A stretch of DNA of 22,750 bases from contig JASLJC010000125.1 in assembly GCA_030152585.1 (NCBI GenBank), positions 1-22,750 of the forward strand, read 5' to 3'. This DNA comes from Savagea sp. GTDB lineage: Bacteria > Bacillota > Bacilli > Bacillales_A > Planococcaceae. The notes under the pieces are model-generated. The model was not told where the DNA came from, did not search any database, and was given only the letters and a program-made list of their open reading frames with translations. Of this stretch, positions 7,403 through 15,411 are shown piece by piece (within the stretch, counting starts at the first letter, position 1; the number at the start of each line of letters is the position of its first letter). The translations under genes and the position numbers were made by a program.

Positions 7403-7453
7403 GAAAATAAAACGTATGACACCAAAAGACTTCCCTTTGATATCATACGTTTT
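7403..7453 (-). terminator. Terminator after thrS
   Basis: AAAACGTATGA (7409-7419) and TCATACGTTTT (7443-7453) make an 11-bp stem, with further partial pairing inside. On the minus strand it is followed by TTTTATTTTC. It starts 12 bases after the thrS stop codon. Confidence 0.85.
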
Positions 7454-7465
7454 TCATTCAATATT

Positions 7466-9430
7466 TTATTTATCTTCTAATACCGTATTGCGATCTGCTG
7501 AACGCATCACTTCTCGTACGATATTCGCTACAAATTGTGCTACTGGAATACTTTCTGATTTTTTCTCTCCGTATTGACGCACATTCACTTCTTCTGCTTC
7601 CATTTCACGGTCTCCTACAACGAGTGTGTATGGTACTTTTTGAACTTGTGCTTCACGGATTTTATATCCCATTTTTTCTTCACGATCATCAATTTCGACG
7701 CGAATGCCTTGTCGAACGAGTTCATCACGAACCGCTGCTGCATAATCGTAATGTACGTCATTTGAAACAGGGATAATTTCAACTTGAATTGGTGCTAACC
7801 ATGTTGGGAAAGCGCCTTTATATTCTTCAATTAAATAAGCAACGAAACGTTCCATCGTTGAAACGACACCGCGGTGAATGACGACTGGACGATGTTCTTT
7901 TCCATCTTCTCCGATATACGTTAATTCGAATCGTTCCGGGAGTAAGAAGTCTAGTTGTACTGTCGATAACGTTTCTTCCATTCCGATTGCTGTACGTACT
8001 TGTACGTCGAGTTTCGGACCATAAAATGCCGCTTCTCCATCTGCTTCAACGTAGTCAAGTTCTAAATCGTCCATCGCTTCTTTCAACATCGTTTGTGCAC
8101 GATCCCACATCTCATCATCATCGAAGTATTTCTCTGTATCTTCTGGATCTCGGTAAGATAAGCGGAATGAGTAATCTGTAATATCGAAGTCTTCGTATAC
8201 CGCAATGATCAGTTCAACGACACGTTTTAATTCTTCTTTAATTTGATCTGGACGAACGAAAATGTGCGCATCATTTAATGTCATACCACGGACACGTTGA
8301 AGTCCTGATAACGCTCCTGACATTTCGTAACGGTGCATCGTTCCGAGTTCAGCGATACGTAATGGTAAATTACGATAAGAATGAATACCATTTTTGTATA
8401 CCATCATATGGTGCGGACAGTTCATCGGACGTAAGACGAGTGTTTCGTTATCCATTTCCATCGGTGGGAACATGCCGTCTTGGTAATGATCCCAGTGTCC
8501 AGACGTTTCATATAAATCTTTTGAACCGAGTACTGGTGTATAGACGTGTTGGTAACCTAATTTTTCTTCGATATCGACGATATAACGTTCAATCGTACGA
8601 CGAATCGTTGCTCCTTTTGGTAACCATAACGGCAATCCTTGTCCTACCTTTTGTGAATTCATGAAAATGTCTAATTCACGACCGATACGACGGTGATCGC
8701 GTTCACGTGCTTCTTTTAACATATTTAAATGCGCTTTTAAATCTTTTTTATTAAAGAATGCTGTACCGTAAATACGCTGAAGCATTTTATTATCTGAATC
8801 TCCACGCCAGTAAGCTCCTGCTAAACTGAGTAACTTAAATTCTTTCATTTTGCTCGTTGAAGGAACGTGAACACCACGGCAAAGATCAAAGAAATCACCT
8901 TGTTCATAAATCGTTACAGTTTCGTCTTCTGGAATAGCCTCTAGTAGCTCTACTTTATAAGGGTCTCCGAGTTCTTCAAAACAACGACGCGCTTCGTCGC
9001 GTGAAACTTCTATACGGACAATTTCGATATTTTCATCGACGATACGTTTCATCATTTTTTCAATCTCAGGTAAATGTTCTTCTGTAATCGTCTCTGCCGG
9101 ATCGATATCGTAATAAAAACCGTTCTCGATGACAGGACCGACTCCGAAATGCGAACCTGGGAATAGACGATGTACAGCATGCGCGAGTAAGTGCGCAGTA
9201 CTATGACGTAAAATCTCTAAACCGTCTTCGTCGTTCGGTGTTACGATTTCGATCGTTCCGTCTTCTTCAAGCGGACGACGAAAATCGACAAGTTCACCGT
9301 TAAAACGACCCGCTAACGCATTTTTTCGTAAACCGGGACTGATTGAACCGGCTACATCTTCTGTTGTTGTTCCTTTCGGAAACTCTTTTACTGCTCCATC
9401 TGGAAAAGTTAACTGAATTACATCTGCCAT
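7466..9430 (-). CDS. thrS: Threonyl-tRNA synthetase
   Basis: Charges tRNA-Thr; class II, cytoplasmic. The product is 654 residues. Domains in order: TGS (about 3-62), the editing domain with H76-x3-H80 and CRGVH, the class II catalytic core, and an anticodon-binding domain from about 550. The three zinc ligands that recognise threonine are present: C338 (MNCPHH), H389 (NDAHIF) and H519 (IHRGVVSTMERF). The start is ATG at 9430, with AAGGAG (complement of 9439-9444) 8 bases ahead; an upstream in-frame GTG at 9439 overlaps the SD and is rejected. Expression is set by the T-box leader directly upstream, and a terminator follows the gene, so it is monocistronic. The order thrS then infC is the Bacillus one. 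Confidence 0.98.
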   Translation of the reverse strand: MADVIQLTFPDGAVKEFPKGTTTEDVAGSISPGLRKNALAGRFNGELVDFRRPLEEDGTIEIVTPNDEDGLEILRHSTAHLLAHAVHRLFPGSHFGVGPVIENGFYYDIDPAETITEEHLPEIEKMMKRIVDENIEIVRIEVSRDEARRCFEELGDPYKVELLEAIPEDETVTIYEQGDFFDLCRGVHVPSTSKMKEFKLLSLAGAYWRGDSDNKMLQRIYGTAFFNKKDLKAHLNMLKEARERDHRRIGRELDIFMNSQKVGQGLPLWLPKGATIRRTIERYIVDIEEKLGYQHVYTPVLGSKDLYETSGHWDHYQDGMFPPMEMDNETLVLRPMNCPHHMMVYKNGIHSYRNLPLRIAELGTMHRYEMSGALSGLQRVRGMTLNDAHIFVRPDQIKEELKRVVELIIAVYEDFDITDYSFRLSYRDPEDTEKYFDDDEMWDRAQTMLKEAMDDLELDYVEADGEAAFYGPKLDVQVRTAIGMEETLSTVQLDFLLPERFELTYIGEDGKEHRPVVIHRGVVSTMERFVAYLIEEYKGAFPTWLAPIQVEIIPVSNDVHYDYAAAVRDELVRQGIRVEIDDREEKMGYKIREAQVQKVPYTLVVGDREMEAEEVNVRQYGEKKSESIPVAQFVANIVREVMRSADRNTVLEDK

Positions 9431-9714
9431 CACTAGCACTCCTTTTTCTTTTTAAACGACAAAAAACCCCATCCTGAAAGGGACGAGGTTCATTCGTGGT
9501 TCCACCCTTCTTCCTTCCTTTTGGATATAATGATACACCAAAAAGATGAAGCTTCATTCCGAGCTAACGGGCCCAATTCCGGCGGCTTTTCGAAACCGCT
9601 GCTCCAAGGTGGTAAACATTTCTGCACTTCTAAAGGTCTCACCACTCCTCTAGTCTCTGTAAAAGTCGCCTGAAATATTGTTATCCTTTTCGTCGCAATT
9701 GTTATCTTCTAATT
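9431..9714 (-). ncRNA. T-box leader, threonine specific
   Basis: On the minus strand the T-box sequence AGGGTGGAACCACG (complement of 9495-9508) is an exact match to the consensus core. A Stem I region lies near 9600-9665 with GGTGAGAC and GAAATG...CCTTGGAG. The specifier is read as ACC (complement of 9611-9613), followed by A: a threonine codon, in agreement with the thrS gene it precedes. A terminator follows the T-box. Uncharged tRNA-Thr pairing at both sites would favour the antiterminator and allow thrS transcription. The ACC triplet occurs twice in a row; the first is chosen because a purine follows it. Confidence 0.95.
9461..9490 (-). terminator. T-box-controlled terminator ahead of thrS
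   Basis: On the minus strand AACCUCGUCC pairs with GGAUGGGGUU over 10 bp including two G-U pairs, loop CUUUCA, followed by a U run. It begins 4 bases after the T-box sequence, in the standard arrangement where the T-box side competes for the antiterminator. Confidence 0.92.
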
Positions 9715-9720
9715 GTCATT

Positions 9721-9749
9721 ATTATAGAACAATTATTTTTTTATTTCAA
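9721..9749 (-). promoter_or_regulatory. Sigma-A promoter of thrS
   Basis: On the minus strand TTGAAA (9744-9749, 5 of 6), a 17-base spacer and a perfect TATAAT (9721-9726). The -35 covers the dnaI stop codon (9746-9748). Predicted start near 9714, about 284 bases ahead of the thrS ATG, the right length for a T-box leader. Confidence 0.88.
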
Positions 9750-10693
9750 CTATTTTTTCGACGATTCATTCCATCTAACGCATAAGGGTCACTCGTCGCA
9801 CGAATACGCTCCATTAAACGAGCCGCTTTGACTTCTTCTTTTTCTCCTCTTTGGGAATAGGTCATATGGTGCTCTAGGCCATCCCAATCAAAGTTCGATG
9901 TGAAAAAAGTCGGCAATTGTTCTGCCATACGATATTGTAAAATAGCACCGAGTACGTCATCCCGCGTCCATGCCGTCATCGATTCTGCACCGATATCATC
10001 TAACATTAAAACCGGTGCCCTTTTAACAAAGTCGATTTTTTGTTCAAACGTTTGATTTTGAATCGATTGTTTAATTTCACGTAAAAACTCGGGTACGTAA
10101 ACGATAATCGTTTGAATATTTAAATTTGCAAGTTCATTAGCTAACGCACCTAATATGAACGACTTGCCTACACCAAATGGTCCGTAAATATACATACCTT
10201 TAGAAGGTAATGTACCTGTCTTTTGTACACTTGCGACAAAATCTCGCGCTGCACGAATGACACGGACACGAGAATCATCATAAAACATGTCGATATGCTG
10301 GAGACGCGCTTGCAATACATCTTTTGGCATGTGCAAGCTCGAAAGCATTTCTTTCGCTTCTTCTATTTGACGTTCTTGTACGTAAGTTGAACACGGTTCA
10401 TACTGTAAATCAATTCGGTCATTTTTCAAAACGAGTCGCGGCGTATACCCTGACATTACATTTTTACACTGTGAAAGAGAAGGACATTGCGCACAATCAT
10501 GTGAGCTATTTATATATTCAAATAGACGCGACGTGCTCCGTTGGACAATTTCATCTTCTCGCGTCAATTGATTCTCTTGTAAAAATTGTTGAATTTCAAC
10601 ATGTTGAAAAATGTCCTCAACTAAAGCTGTATATTGCTTAGCAAACATTTCATTTTGAAACAATTTACTTAATTGACTATCCGCTCGCTTCAT
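9746..10693 (-). CDS. dnaI: Primosomal protein DnaI, helicase loader
   Basis: An AAA+ ATPase that loads the replicative helicase (DnaC in B. subtilis naming) at oriC and at restarting forks, together with DnaB and DnaD. The product is 315 residues. The N-terminal helicase-binding domain carries the zinc-type cysteines C67, C70, C76 and C101, with H65 nearby. The AAA+ domain has Walker A GPFGVGKS at 171-178, Walker B VLMLDD at 228-233, sensor-like TFFTSNFD around 262-269 and an arginine-finger candidate in ARLMERIRA near 291-299. The ATG lies 17 bases inside the end of dnaB, with GAGGAGG 9 bases upstream, so the pair is translationally coupled. In B. subtilis ytxC follows; here the thrS promoter follows directly. 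Confidence 0.96.
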   Translation of the reverse strand: MKRADSQLSKLFQNEMFAKQYTALVEDIFQHVEIQQFLQENQLTREDEIVQRSTSRLFEYINSSHDCAQCPSLSQCKNVMSGYTPRLVLKNDRIDLQYEPCSTYVQERQIEEAKEMLSSLHMPKDVLQARLQHIDMFYDDSRVRVIRAARDFVASVQKTGTLPSKGMYIYGPFGVGKSFILGALANELANLNIQTIIVYVPEFLREIKQSIQNQTFEQKIDFVKRAPVLMLDDIGAESMTAWTRDDVLGAILQYRMAEQLPTFFTSNFDWDGLEHHMTYSQRGEKEEVKAARLMERIRATSDPYALDGMNRRKNS

Positions 10694-12092
10694 TTTTTTT
10701 CGCCTCCTCTTTCGATATGCCGAGTTCTTTCATTAATTGTAGACGCTCTCGTTCTAACGCTTCGTCTTTCTTTTTCGACTTTTTCTTTGGATTAGATGTC
10801 GGCTTAACTTCTTGTTTTTTATTTTCTTTCATCCACTCTGGCACTTTTTCTTCTCGTGTAATTTTACGATAACCGTTCGTTTTCTTTTCTTTACTTTCTT
10901 TCAACCAATTCATATATTGATCATGTTCACGTCGTGACAAGTTAATCGCTTCTCGTGCTGTTTCTACTTTTGAATGTGCCCAATGAGAAGCAATCCGTTC
11001 TGCAAAGCTATTCGTAATTTTACCATTATTGCGAAGTAGTACGTATTGGAGTAATACGTTAATGACAGCTGTCGGCAACTCATGTACACTCATCAATCGC
11101 TCTGCAAGTGCAACGTCAACGGGAAATGGTTCTGCCCCTAAAATGTCGCGTAACATATCGACAGGTGATGTCGTTTCTAAGTAGTAAATTAACTTATCTT
11201 CTTTTGACATCGCTTCAGCAGATGTTGCCTCCGGTCCGACTTCTGATACTTCTTGTTCAAAGGTCTTTTTCACAATCGGAATCTTCGTCGATACGTTCAA
11301 TTTATAATAATCGACTGTAGCCCGCCTTACATCTTGATCTGTAATATTGCCGTCGCTATAATTCATTGCAATTAATATAATTTCTTTCATATCAAGTGGT
11401 CCAAAATCATAAAAGAAAGCGAGCTTCGCAATCGTCGTACGCGAAATTTGATGAAAAATAGAAGACGGTACGAGTTGCTTCGATAAACTCATCTCTAACA
11501 ACTCAAAATCAAATGTTTTTAAATAAAGGGGAACCCCTTTTGCTCCTTCTCGACTTTCTAAAAACTCATCTTCATCGAGGGGCTTTGAATGCTTTTGAGA
11601 GCTTGGACGGAAAACGTCAACAAACGTTCGCGAAATATCTTCATATTGTTCATACCCTTCTACCCGCTGAATAAATCGTTGACGTAGTTTTAAATACATT
11701 TTTTCACCGACACAGCTTAGTAAAAAAGTAGAAAGCAACGGATCTTCAAAAAACGTCTTCGCATCGACCGGCGGATGTAAAACATACAAAAATGACGTCT
11801 CATCGTCTATCGTTTTTCGATATGTCGTCATTAATCCGATGGCTTCTAATGTTATACGCGCTTTAAAAATAGGAATGAGCGGTGTATTAAAAAGAGACAT
11901 TAAGTAATAATGACTTTGTTCTTCTTCATCTTCGCGCTCATAAGATGTCCACAATGTCATATATAAACTCACCGCTTCACTTCCGACGAGTGGCTGATAC
12001 AACGAATAAATCAGTTGTTGATCTTCAATTGTCAAAGGCCGGGAAAGTTGAATTCGATAAGTATCTATCGGTTGGACTTCTTTTAATTGCAC
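10677..12092 (-). CDS. dnaB: Replication initiation and membrane attachment protein DnaB
   Basis: Acts with DnaD and DnaI in helicase loading and attaches the origin region to the membrane; it is not the Gram-negative DnaB helicase. The product is 471 residues, matching the B. subtilis protein in length. The N-terminal domain begins TYRIQLSRPLTIEDQQLIYSLYQPLVGSEA. The C-terminal DnaB/DnaD-type domain spans roughly 300-400 (PFPVDVALAERLMSVHELPTAVINVLLQYVLLRNNGKITNSFAERIASHW), with VPEWM and a Lys-rich charged tail after it. The start is GTG, since AAGGAAGG lies 10 bases ahead and no in-frame ATG is available. It is 16 bases after nrdR and overlaps dnaI by 17: the nrdR-dnaB-dnaI order of Bacillus. 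Confidence 0.95.
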   Translation of the reverse strand: MQLKEVQPIDTYRIQLSRPLTIEDQQLIYSLYQPLVGSEAVSLYMTLWTSYEREDEEEQSHYYLMSLFNTPLIPIFKARITLEAIGLMTTYRKTIDDETSFLYVLHPPVDAKTFFEDPLLSTFLLSCVGEKMYLKLRQRFIQRVEGYEQYEDISRTFVDVFRPSSQKHSKPLDEDEFLESREGAKGVPLYLKTFDFELLEMSLSKQLVPSSIFHQISRTTIAKLAFFYDFGPLDMKEIILIAMNYSDGNITDQDVRRATVDYYKLNVSTKIPIVKKTFEQEVSEVGPEATSAEAMSKEDKLIYYLETTSPVDMLRDILGAEPFPVDVALAERLMSVHELPTAVINVLLQYVLLRNNGKITNSFAERIASHWAHSKVETAREAINLSRREHDQYMNWLKESKEKKTNGYRKITREEKVPEWMKENKKQEVKPTSNPKKKSKKKDEALERERLQLMKELGISKEEAKKNEASG

Positions 12093-12108
12093 GTGTCACA
12101 TTCCTTCC

Positions 12109-12564
12109 TTACTTTTCTTCTTTTAATCGTTTTAACTCTTCAATAAATACATCAATATCTTGATACTGACGATAAACAGAAGCGAATCGAACGTAAGCTA
12201 CTTCATCTACTTTCGCAAGTCGTTCTAAAACCATTTCTCCTACTTCACTCGCAGGAATTTCGACAACACCTTTGCTTCTCAATTCTTTTTCAATTGAATA
12301 GACAATCTCTTCTAACACATCAACTGGTACAGGACGCTTTTCACATGCACGTACGATACCTCTTAACACTTTTCGTCCATCAAATTCTTCGTGAGAACCG
12401 TCTTTTTTCTCGACCATTAAAGGTACATGTTCAATTTTTTCAAATGTTGTAAAACGATATGCGCATTGATCACATTCCCGACGACGACGAATCGACTGAT
12501 TTTGATTAGCCGGACGTGAATCGACAACGCGTGTACCGTTATGTTTGCAAGCTGGACACTCCAT
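12109..12564 (-). CDS. nrdR: Ribonucleotide reductase transcriptional repressor NrdR
   Basis: A zinc-ribbon, ATP-cone repressor that reads the (d)ATP pool and shuts off ribonucleotide reductase genes. The product is 151 residues, the standard length. The zinc ribbon has C3/C6 and C31/C34, with the DNA-binding run RPANQNQSIRRRREC between them; the ATP-cone covers about 49-139 (VEKKDGSHEEFDGRKVLRGIVRACEKRPV). GGGGGA serves as SD ahead of the ATG. No nrd gene and no obvious NrdR box pair occurs in this window. Its place ahead of dnaB-dnaI links dNTP supply control and replication initiation in one transcript, as in B. subtilis, although there speD lies between gapB and nrdR. Confidence 0.97.
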   Translation of the reverse strand: MECPACKHNGTRVVDSRPANQNQSIRRRRECDQCAYRFTTFEKIEHVPLMVEKKDGSHEEFDGRKVLRGIVRACEKRPVPVDVLEEIVYSIEKELRSKGVVEIPASEVGEMVLERLAKVDEVAYVRFASVYRQYQDIDVFIEELKRLKEEK

Positions 12565-12598
12565 AATAAATCCCCCGATAATTTCATATTATATTCTC

Positions 12599-12627
12599 AT
12601 TATAACAACATTTTTTACATTTGGCTA
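12599..12627 (-). promoter_or_regulatory. Extended -10 promoter of nrdR-dnaB-dnaI
   Basis: On the minus strand TGTTATAAT gives TG, one base and a perfect TATAAT (12599-12604). A weak -35, TAGCCA (12622-12627), lies 17 bases upstream. A second TATAAT occurs at 12588-12593. Predicted 5' leader is roughly 30 bases. Confidence 0.65.
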
Positions 12628-12688
12628 AACATTCAAAAGTAGAAAAAGCGCTAGTAAAAGAAAACATAGCGCCCTTCATTAGCAGAAT

Positions 12689-12720
12689 AAAAAAGTCTTG
12701 AGGCGATAACCTCAAGACTT
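12689..12720 (-). terminator. Terminator of gapB
   Basis: AAGTCTTGAGG (12693-12703) and CCTCAAGACTT (12710-12720) form a perfect 11-bp stem with a 6-base loop, followed on the minus strand by TTTTTTATT. It lies about 57 bases after the gapB stop codon, well clear of the nrdR promoter. Confidence 0.92.
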
Positions 12721-12777
12721 CGTAGAAAGGCAATATGTTACCTTTTATACGTACAATATGATCTTGGTAATACGGTA

Positions 12778-13788
12778 TTATGCGTTTAATGCTGCAGCTA
12801 CTTTTTGTGTTAAGTTAACAACACGTGCTGAGTATCCCCATTCGTTGTCATACCATGAGAGGACTTTTACTTTTCGGTCGCCTAATACAATTGTTGATAA
12901 TGCATCAACTGTTGATGATAAAGTTGTCGTGTTGAAGTCGCTTGATACTAAAGGTTCTGTTTCATATCCTAAAATACCTTTCATTGCACCTTCTGAAGCC
13001 GCTTTGAATGCTGCGTTTACTTCTTCTACTGTGACATCTTTTTCAACATCTACGACGAGGTCGACAAGTGATACGTTCGGTGTCGGTACACGAAGTGCCA
13101 TTCCGTGAATCTTTCCTTCAAGTTCAGGTAATACGAGTGAAAGTGCTTTCGCTGCTCCTGTCGTTGTCGGAATGATCGATTGTGCACATGCACGCGCACG
13201 ACGTAAGTCTTTATGTGGGTTATCTAAGTTGTTTTGGTCATTCGTATAAGCGTGAACTGTCGTCATTAAACCGTCTTTAATGCCGAATTCATCGTTTAAT
13301 ACTTTTGCAACAGGTGCTAAACAGTTCGTCGTACAGCTCGCATTTGAAATGACGTCATGTTTTTCGATGTCTAACTGATCATCGTTTACACCTAATACGA
13401 TTGTTACGTCTTCATTTTTACCTGGTGCTGTTAAAATAACTTTTTTCGCCCCTGCTTCTAAATGCATTGCCGCTTTATCACGTTCGTTGAATACACCTGT
13501 TGCTTCTACAACGATGTCAACGCCGAGATCTTTCCATGGCAAGTTTTTAGGGTTGCGATCTCTAACGATTTGAACACGTTTCCCGTCAATAATTAATGCA
13601 TCTTCTTCTGCTTCTACTGTTCCGTCGTACGGTCCGTGAATTGTATCGTGTTTCACTAAGTGAGCTAAAGTCGTTGCGGGGTGTGATGCGTTAATTGCGA
13701 CGACGCGAAGATCGTCTGCTTTCATCATTTGGCGGAATACCATACGGCCGATACGCCCAAATCCGTTAATTGCTACCGAAGTTGTCAT
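12778..13788 (-). CDS. gapB: Glyceraldehyde-3-phosphate dehydrogenase, NADP-dependent GapB type
   Basis: Interconverts glyceraldehyde-3-phosphate and 1,3-bisphosphoglycerate; the GapB paralogue works in the gluconeogenic direction and prefers NADP. The product is 336 residues. The nucleotide site begins INGFGRIGR. Catalytic C152 (SNASCTTN) and H179 (TTVHAYT) are present. Cofactor loop residues N33-A34-S35 (VAINASHP) replace the Asp of NAD-specific GapA (VAINDL), matching the B. subtilis GapB sequence as I recall it. The start is the ATG at 13788, with AGGAGG upstream; an extended frame to 13806 is not supported by an SD. It is monocistronic, between coaE and nrdR as in B. subtilis (minus ytaF and speD). 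Its promoter carries paired sites that fit the CcpN operator, so glucose repression is likely. Confidence 0.95.
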   Translation of the reverse strand: MTTSVAINGFGRIGRMVFRQMMKADDLRVVAINASHPATTLAHLVKHDTIHGPYDGTVEAEEDALIIDGKRVQIVRDRNPKNLPWKDLGVDIVVEATGVFNERDKAAMHLEAGAKKVILTAPGKNEDVTIVLGVNDDQLDIEKHDVISNASCTTNCLAPVAKVLNDEFGIKDGLMTTVHAYTNDQNNLDNPHKDLRRARACAQSIIPTTTGAAKALSLVLPELEGKIHGMALRVPTPNVSLVDLVVDVEKDVTVEEVNAAFKAASEGAMKGILGYETEPLVSSDFNTTTLSSTVDALSTIVLGDRKVKVLSWYDNEWGYSARVVNLTQKVAAALNA

Positions 13789-13816
13789 GAATAAATCCTC
13801 CTGCATGTATGTTTAG

Positions 13817-13860
13817 TATGTTATACTATTCTCTATTTATCCGTTCATTAGTATAACATA
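13817..13860 (-). promoter_or_regulatory. gapB promoter with two inverted CcpN-like operator arms
   Basis: TATGTTATACTA (13817-13828) and its exact reverse complement (13849-13860) are 20 bases apart, centre to centre 32. Read on the minus strand, the upstream arm contains an extended -10, TGTTATACT (-10 hexamer 13850-13855), putting the start near 13843; the downstream arm then lies at about +16 to +27. Both arms fit the CcpN site consensus TRTGHYATAYW, quoted from memory. CcpN is known to repress gapB and pckA on glucose in B. subtilis. No good -35 is present. Caution: the consensus itself resembles an extended -10, so the downstream copy is the stronger evidence. Confidence 0.75.
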
Positions 13861-13924
13861 TTCTTTTATATTTGCATTTCTTTTCTTCACATTTTGTTGA
13901 ACGTTCACATTTTAGTCACAATTA

Positions 13925-14524
13925 TTATAGTAAACGACTCGACCACGTTTTAAGTATTGCGTTCACTTGTTTTAAAGTTTCTCGTTCGCTGTGGCGGTTA
14001 TCAATGACGTATGTCGCGTGACGTTCTTTTTCTTTTACTGGAAGTTGTGTGATGATACGTTCTTGTGCTTCTTCTTTAGATAATTGATCACGCTTCATTA
14101 ATCGTTCACATTGTGTTTGTTCATCGACAGATACGACGATGACTTCATCAACCGTATCAACTAACTGATTTTCAACTAATAATGGGATATCTAAAACGAT
14201 GACTGGATGTTGTTGTTCTTCTAAACGACGACGTTCAACGTCCATCCACTCTCGAATAGCAGGATGTGTAATCGCATTTAATTGCTTACGCGCTTCTTCG
14301 TCTTCAAAAATGCGTGCGCCTAACGCTGCGCGATCTAATGTGCCATCTGCTTGAATCACTTCTTTTCCGAACGTTTTTTCAATCTTTTTTAAAATCGGCG
14401 TCCCTTTTTCAACGACTTGACGCGCTGCAACATCTGCATCGACGACCGGAATACCGGCTTCTTGTAACATACGGCTCACTGTACTTTTTCCTGTTGCAAT
14501 ACTTCCTGTTAATCCTACGATCAT
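13925..14524 (-). CDS. coaE: Dephospho-CoA kinase
   Basis: Phosphorylates the 3'-OH of dephospho-CoA with ATP, the last step of coenzyme A synthesis. The product is 199 residues, the usual length. The P-loop is G7SIATG12K13S14, followed by VVDADVAARQVVEKG and the DIPLLVEN stretch typical of the family. The start is ATG at 14524, with AGGAGA (complement of 14531-14536) 6 bases upstream; the longer frame to 14563 lies inside mutM and has no SD. It begins 10 bases after the mutM stop codon, as the last gene of polA-mutM-coaE. In B. subtilis ytaF separates mutM and coaE from gapB; here the gapB promoter region follows coaE and no terminator is evident. Confidence 0.96.
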   Translation of the reverse strand: MIVGLTGSIATGKSTVSRMLQEAGIPVVDADVAARQVVEKGTPILKKIEKTFGKEVIQADGTLDRAALGARIFEDEEARKQLNAITHPAIREWMDVERRRLEEQQHPVIVLDIPLLVENQLVDTVDEVIVVSVDEQTQCERLMKRDQLSKEEAQERIITQLPVKEKERHATYVIDNRHSERETLKQVNAILKTWSSRLL

Positions 14525-14534
14525 ATGATCTCTC

Positions 14535-15407
14535 CTAATTTTGGCAAGACGGACAAAATACACTCGTTCGTCCTGCTATTTTTATTTTCTTTGTCGGTGT
14601 TGTACATTGTGGACAAACTGATTTTTGGTACAATTGTAATCGGTCTTGCATCGAACCAGCTTGTCCGTTCGTATCGACATAATCGGATACCGAACTTCCA
14701 CCGATTGCAATACTTTCATTTAAAATATCGACAATTTCTCGAAATAGTTTACGACGATCTCGTTCTAGTATTGTCGACGTTTGACGATTCGGATGAATCT
14801 TTTGACGAAATAAAGATTCTGTCGCATAAATATTACCGCAACCCGAAACGACTTGACCGTCCATAATGACCGCTTTAATCGGCTTCGTTGCATATTTTTT
14901 ATCGTTCGTACAATCGATAAAAAATTGCTCTGCTTCTGAATCAAACGGTTCCGGTGCTAATTGTAATAACGGTCGGTATTCTCGTTCTTCTTCTAATAAG
15001 CGTAACTCACCGAAACGTCGAATATCAGAATATACTAAACGATACCCATCATCTAAATGAAACGTAACATGTGCATGACGACGATATTTTTCTAACGGAA
15101 TCTCATCCAACGTATGCACATAAAACCATGCACCTGTCATGCCGAGATGATTGACGAGTAAATAAATATTTTCATCTTTTTCGACTGAAAAGTAAATGTA
15201 TTTACTGCGACGTCGTACCGACCGTATCGTCATATTTGTCATCTCTTCTATAAAGTGTTCGGTCACTTTTCCTTTGATAATCGCTTCTTTTCCTTGAAGT
15301 TTCGATTGTTTTACGACGTTCGACACATCGACTTTTACAATCTTTTTTCCTTCTACAATTGGCTTTAATCCGCGTGTAACAATTTCGACTTCTGGTAATT
15401 CTGGCAT
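14535..15407 (-). CDS. mutM: Formamidopyrimidine-DNA glycosylase (Fpg)
   Basis: A base-excision repair glycosylase/AP lyase that removes 8-oxoguanine and ring-opened purines. The product is 290 residues, about 15 more than most family members; the extra length lies mainly near residues 31-60, ahead of the conserved RRRSKYIYF (K69, the family's catalytic-site lysine). P2-E3 of MPELPEVE are the catalytic N terminus, which fixes the start at 15407. HLGMTG, DIRRFG and the H2TH region (GCGNIYATESLFRQKIHP) are present. The C-terminal zinc finger has two CxxC pairs (CPQC and CPSC). The start is 4 bases after the polA stop, and the SD GGAGTG is made of the final polA codons, so translation is coupled. 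Pairing with polA fits gap filling after excision. Confidence 0.97.
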   Translation of the reverse strand: MPELPEVEIVTRGLKPIVEGKKIVKVDVSNVVKQSKLQGKEAIIKGKVTEHFIEEMTNMTIRSVRRRSKYIYFSVEKDENIYLLVNHLGMTGAWFYVHTLDEIPLEKYRRHAHVTFHLDDGYRLVYSDIRRFGELRLLEEEREYRPLLQLAPEPFDSEAEQFFIDCTNDKKYATKPIKAVIMDGQVVSGCGNIYATESLFRQKIHPNRQTSTILERDRRKLFREIVDILNESIAIGGSSVSDYVDTNGQAGSMQDRLQLYQKSVCPQCTTPTKKIKIAGRTSVFCPSCQN

Positions 15408-15411
15408 AAAA

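Noticed and set aside
8278..8664. 128-codon plus-strand frame
   Set aside because: Entirely opposite the conserved catalytic core of thrS; no start signals and no recognisable domain.
12648..12672. GCGCTA...TAGCGC inverted repeat between nrdR and the gapB terminator
   Set aside because: Six-base arms with a long loop and no U-tract; not distinguishable from chance.
13904..13920. Possible PhoP box pair TTCACA-N5-GTCACA
   Set aside because: Spacing of 11 fits, but only two imperfect repeats are present, in front of gapB rather than a known Pho gene.
13924..13929. TATAAT on the minus strand over the coaE stop codon as a second gapB promoter
   Set aside because: No -35 at any usable spacing and no TG extension; the TGTTATACT at the operator arm is the better candidate.
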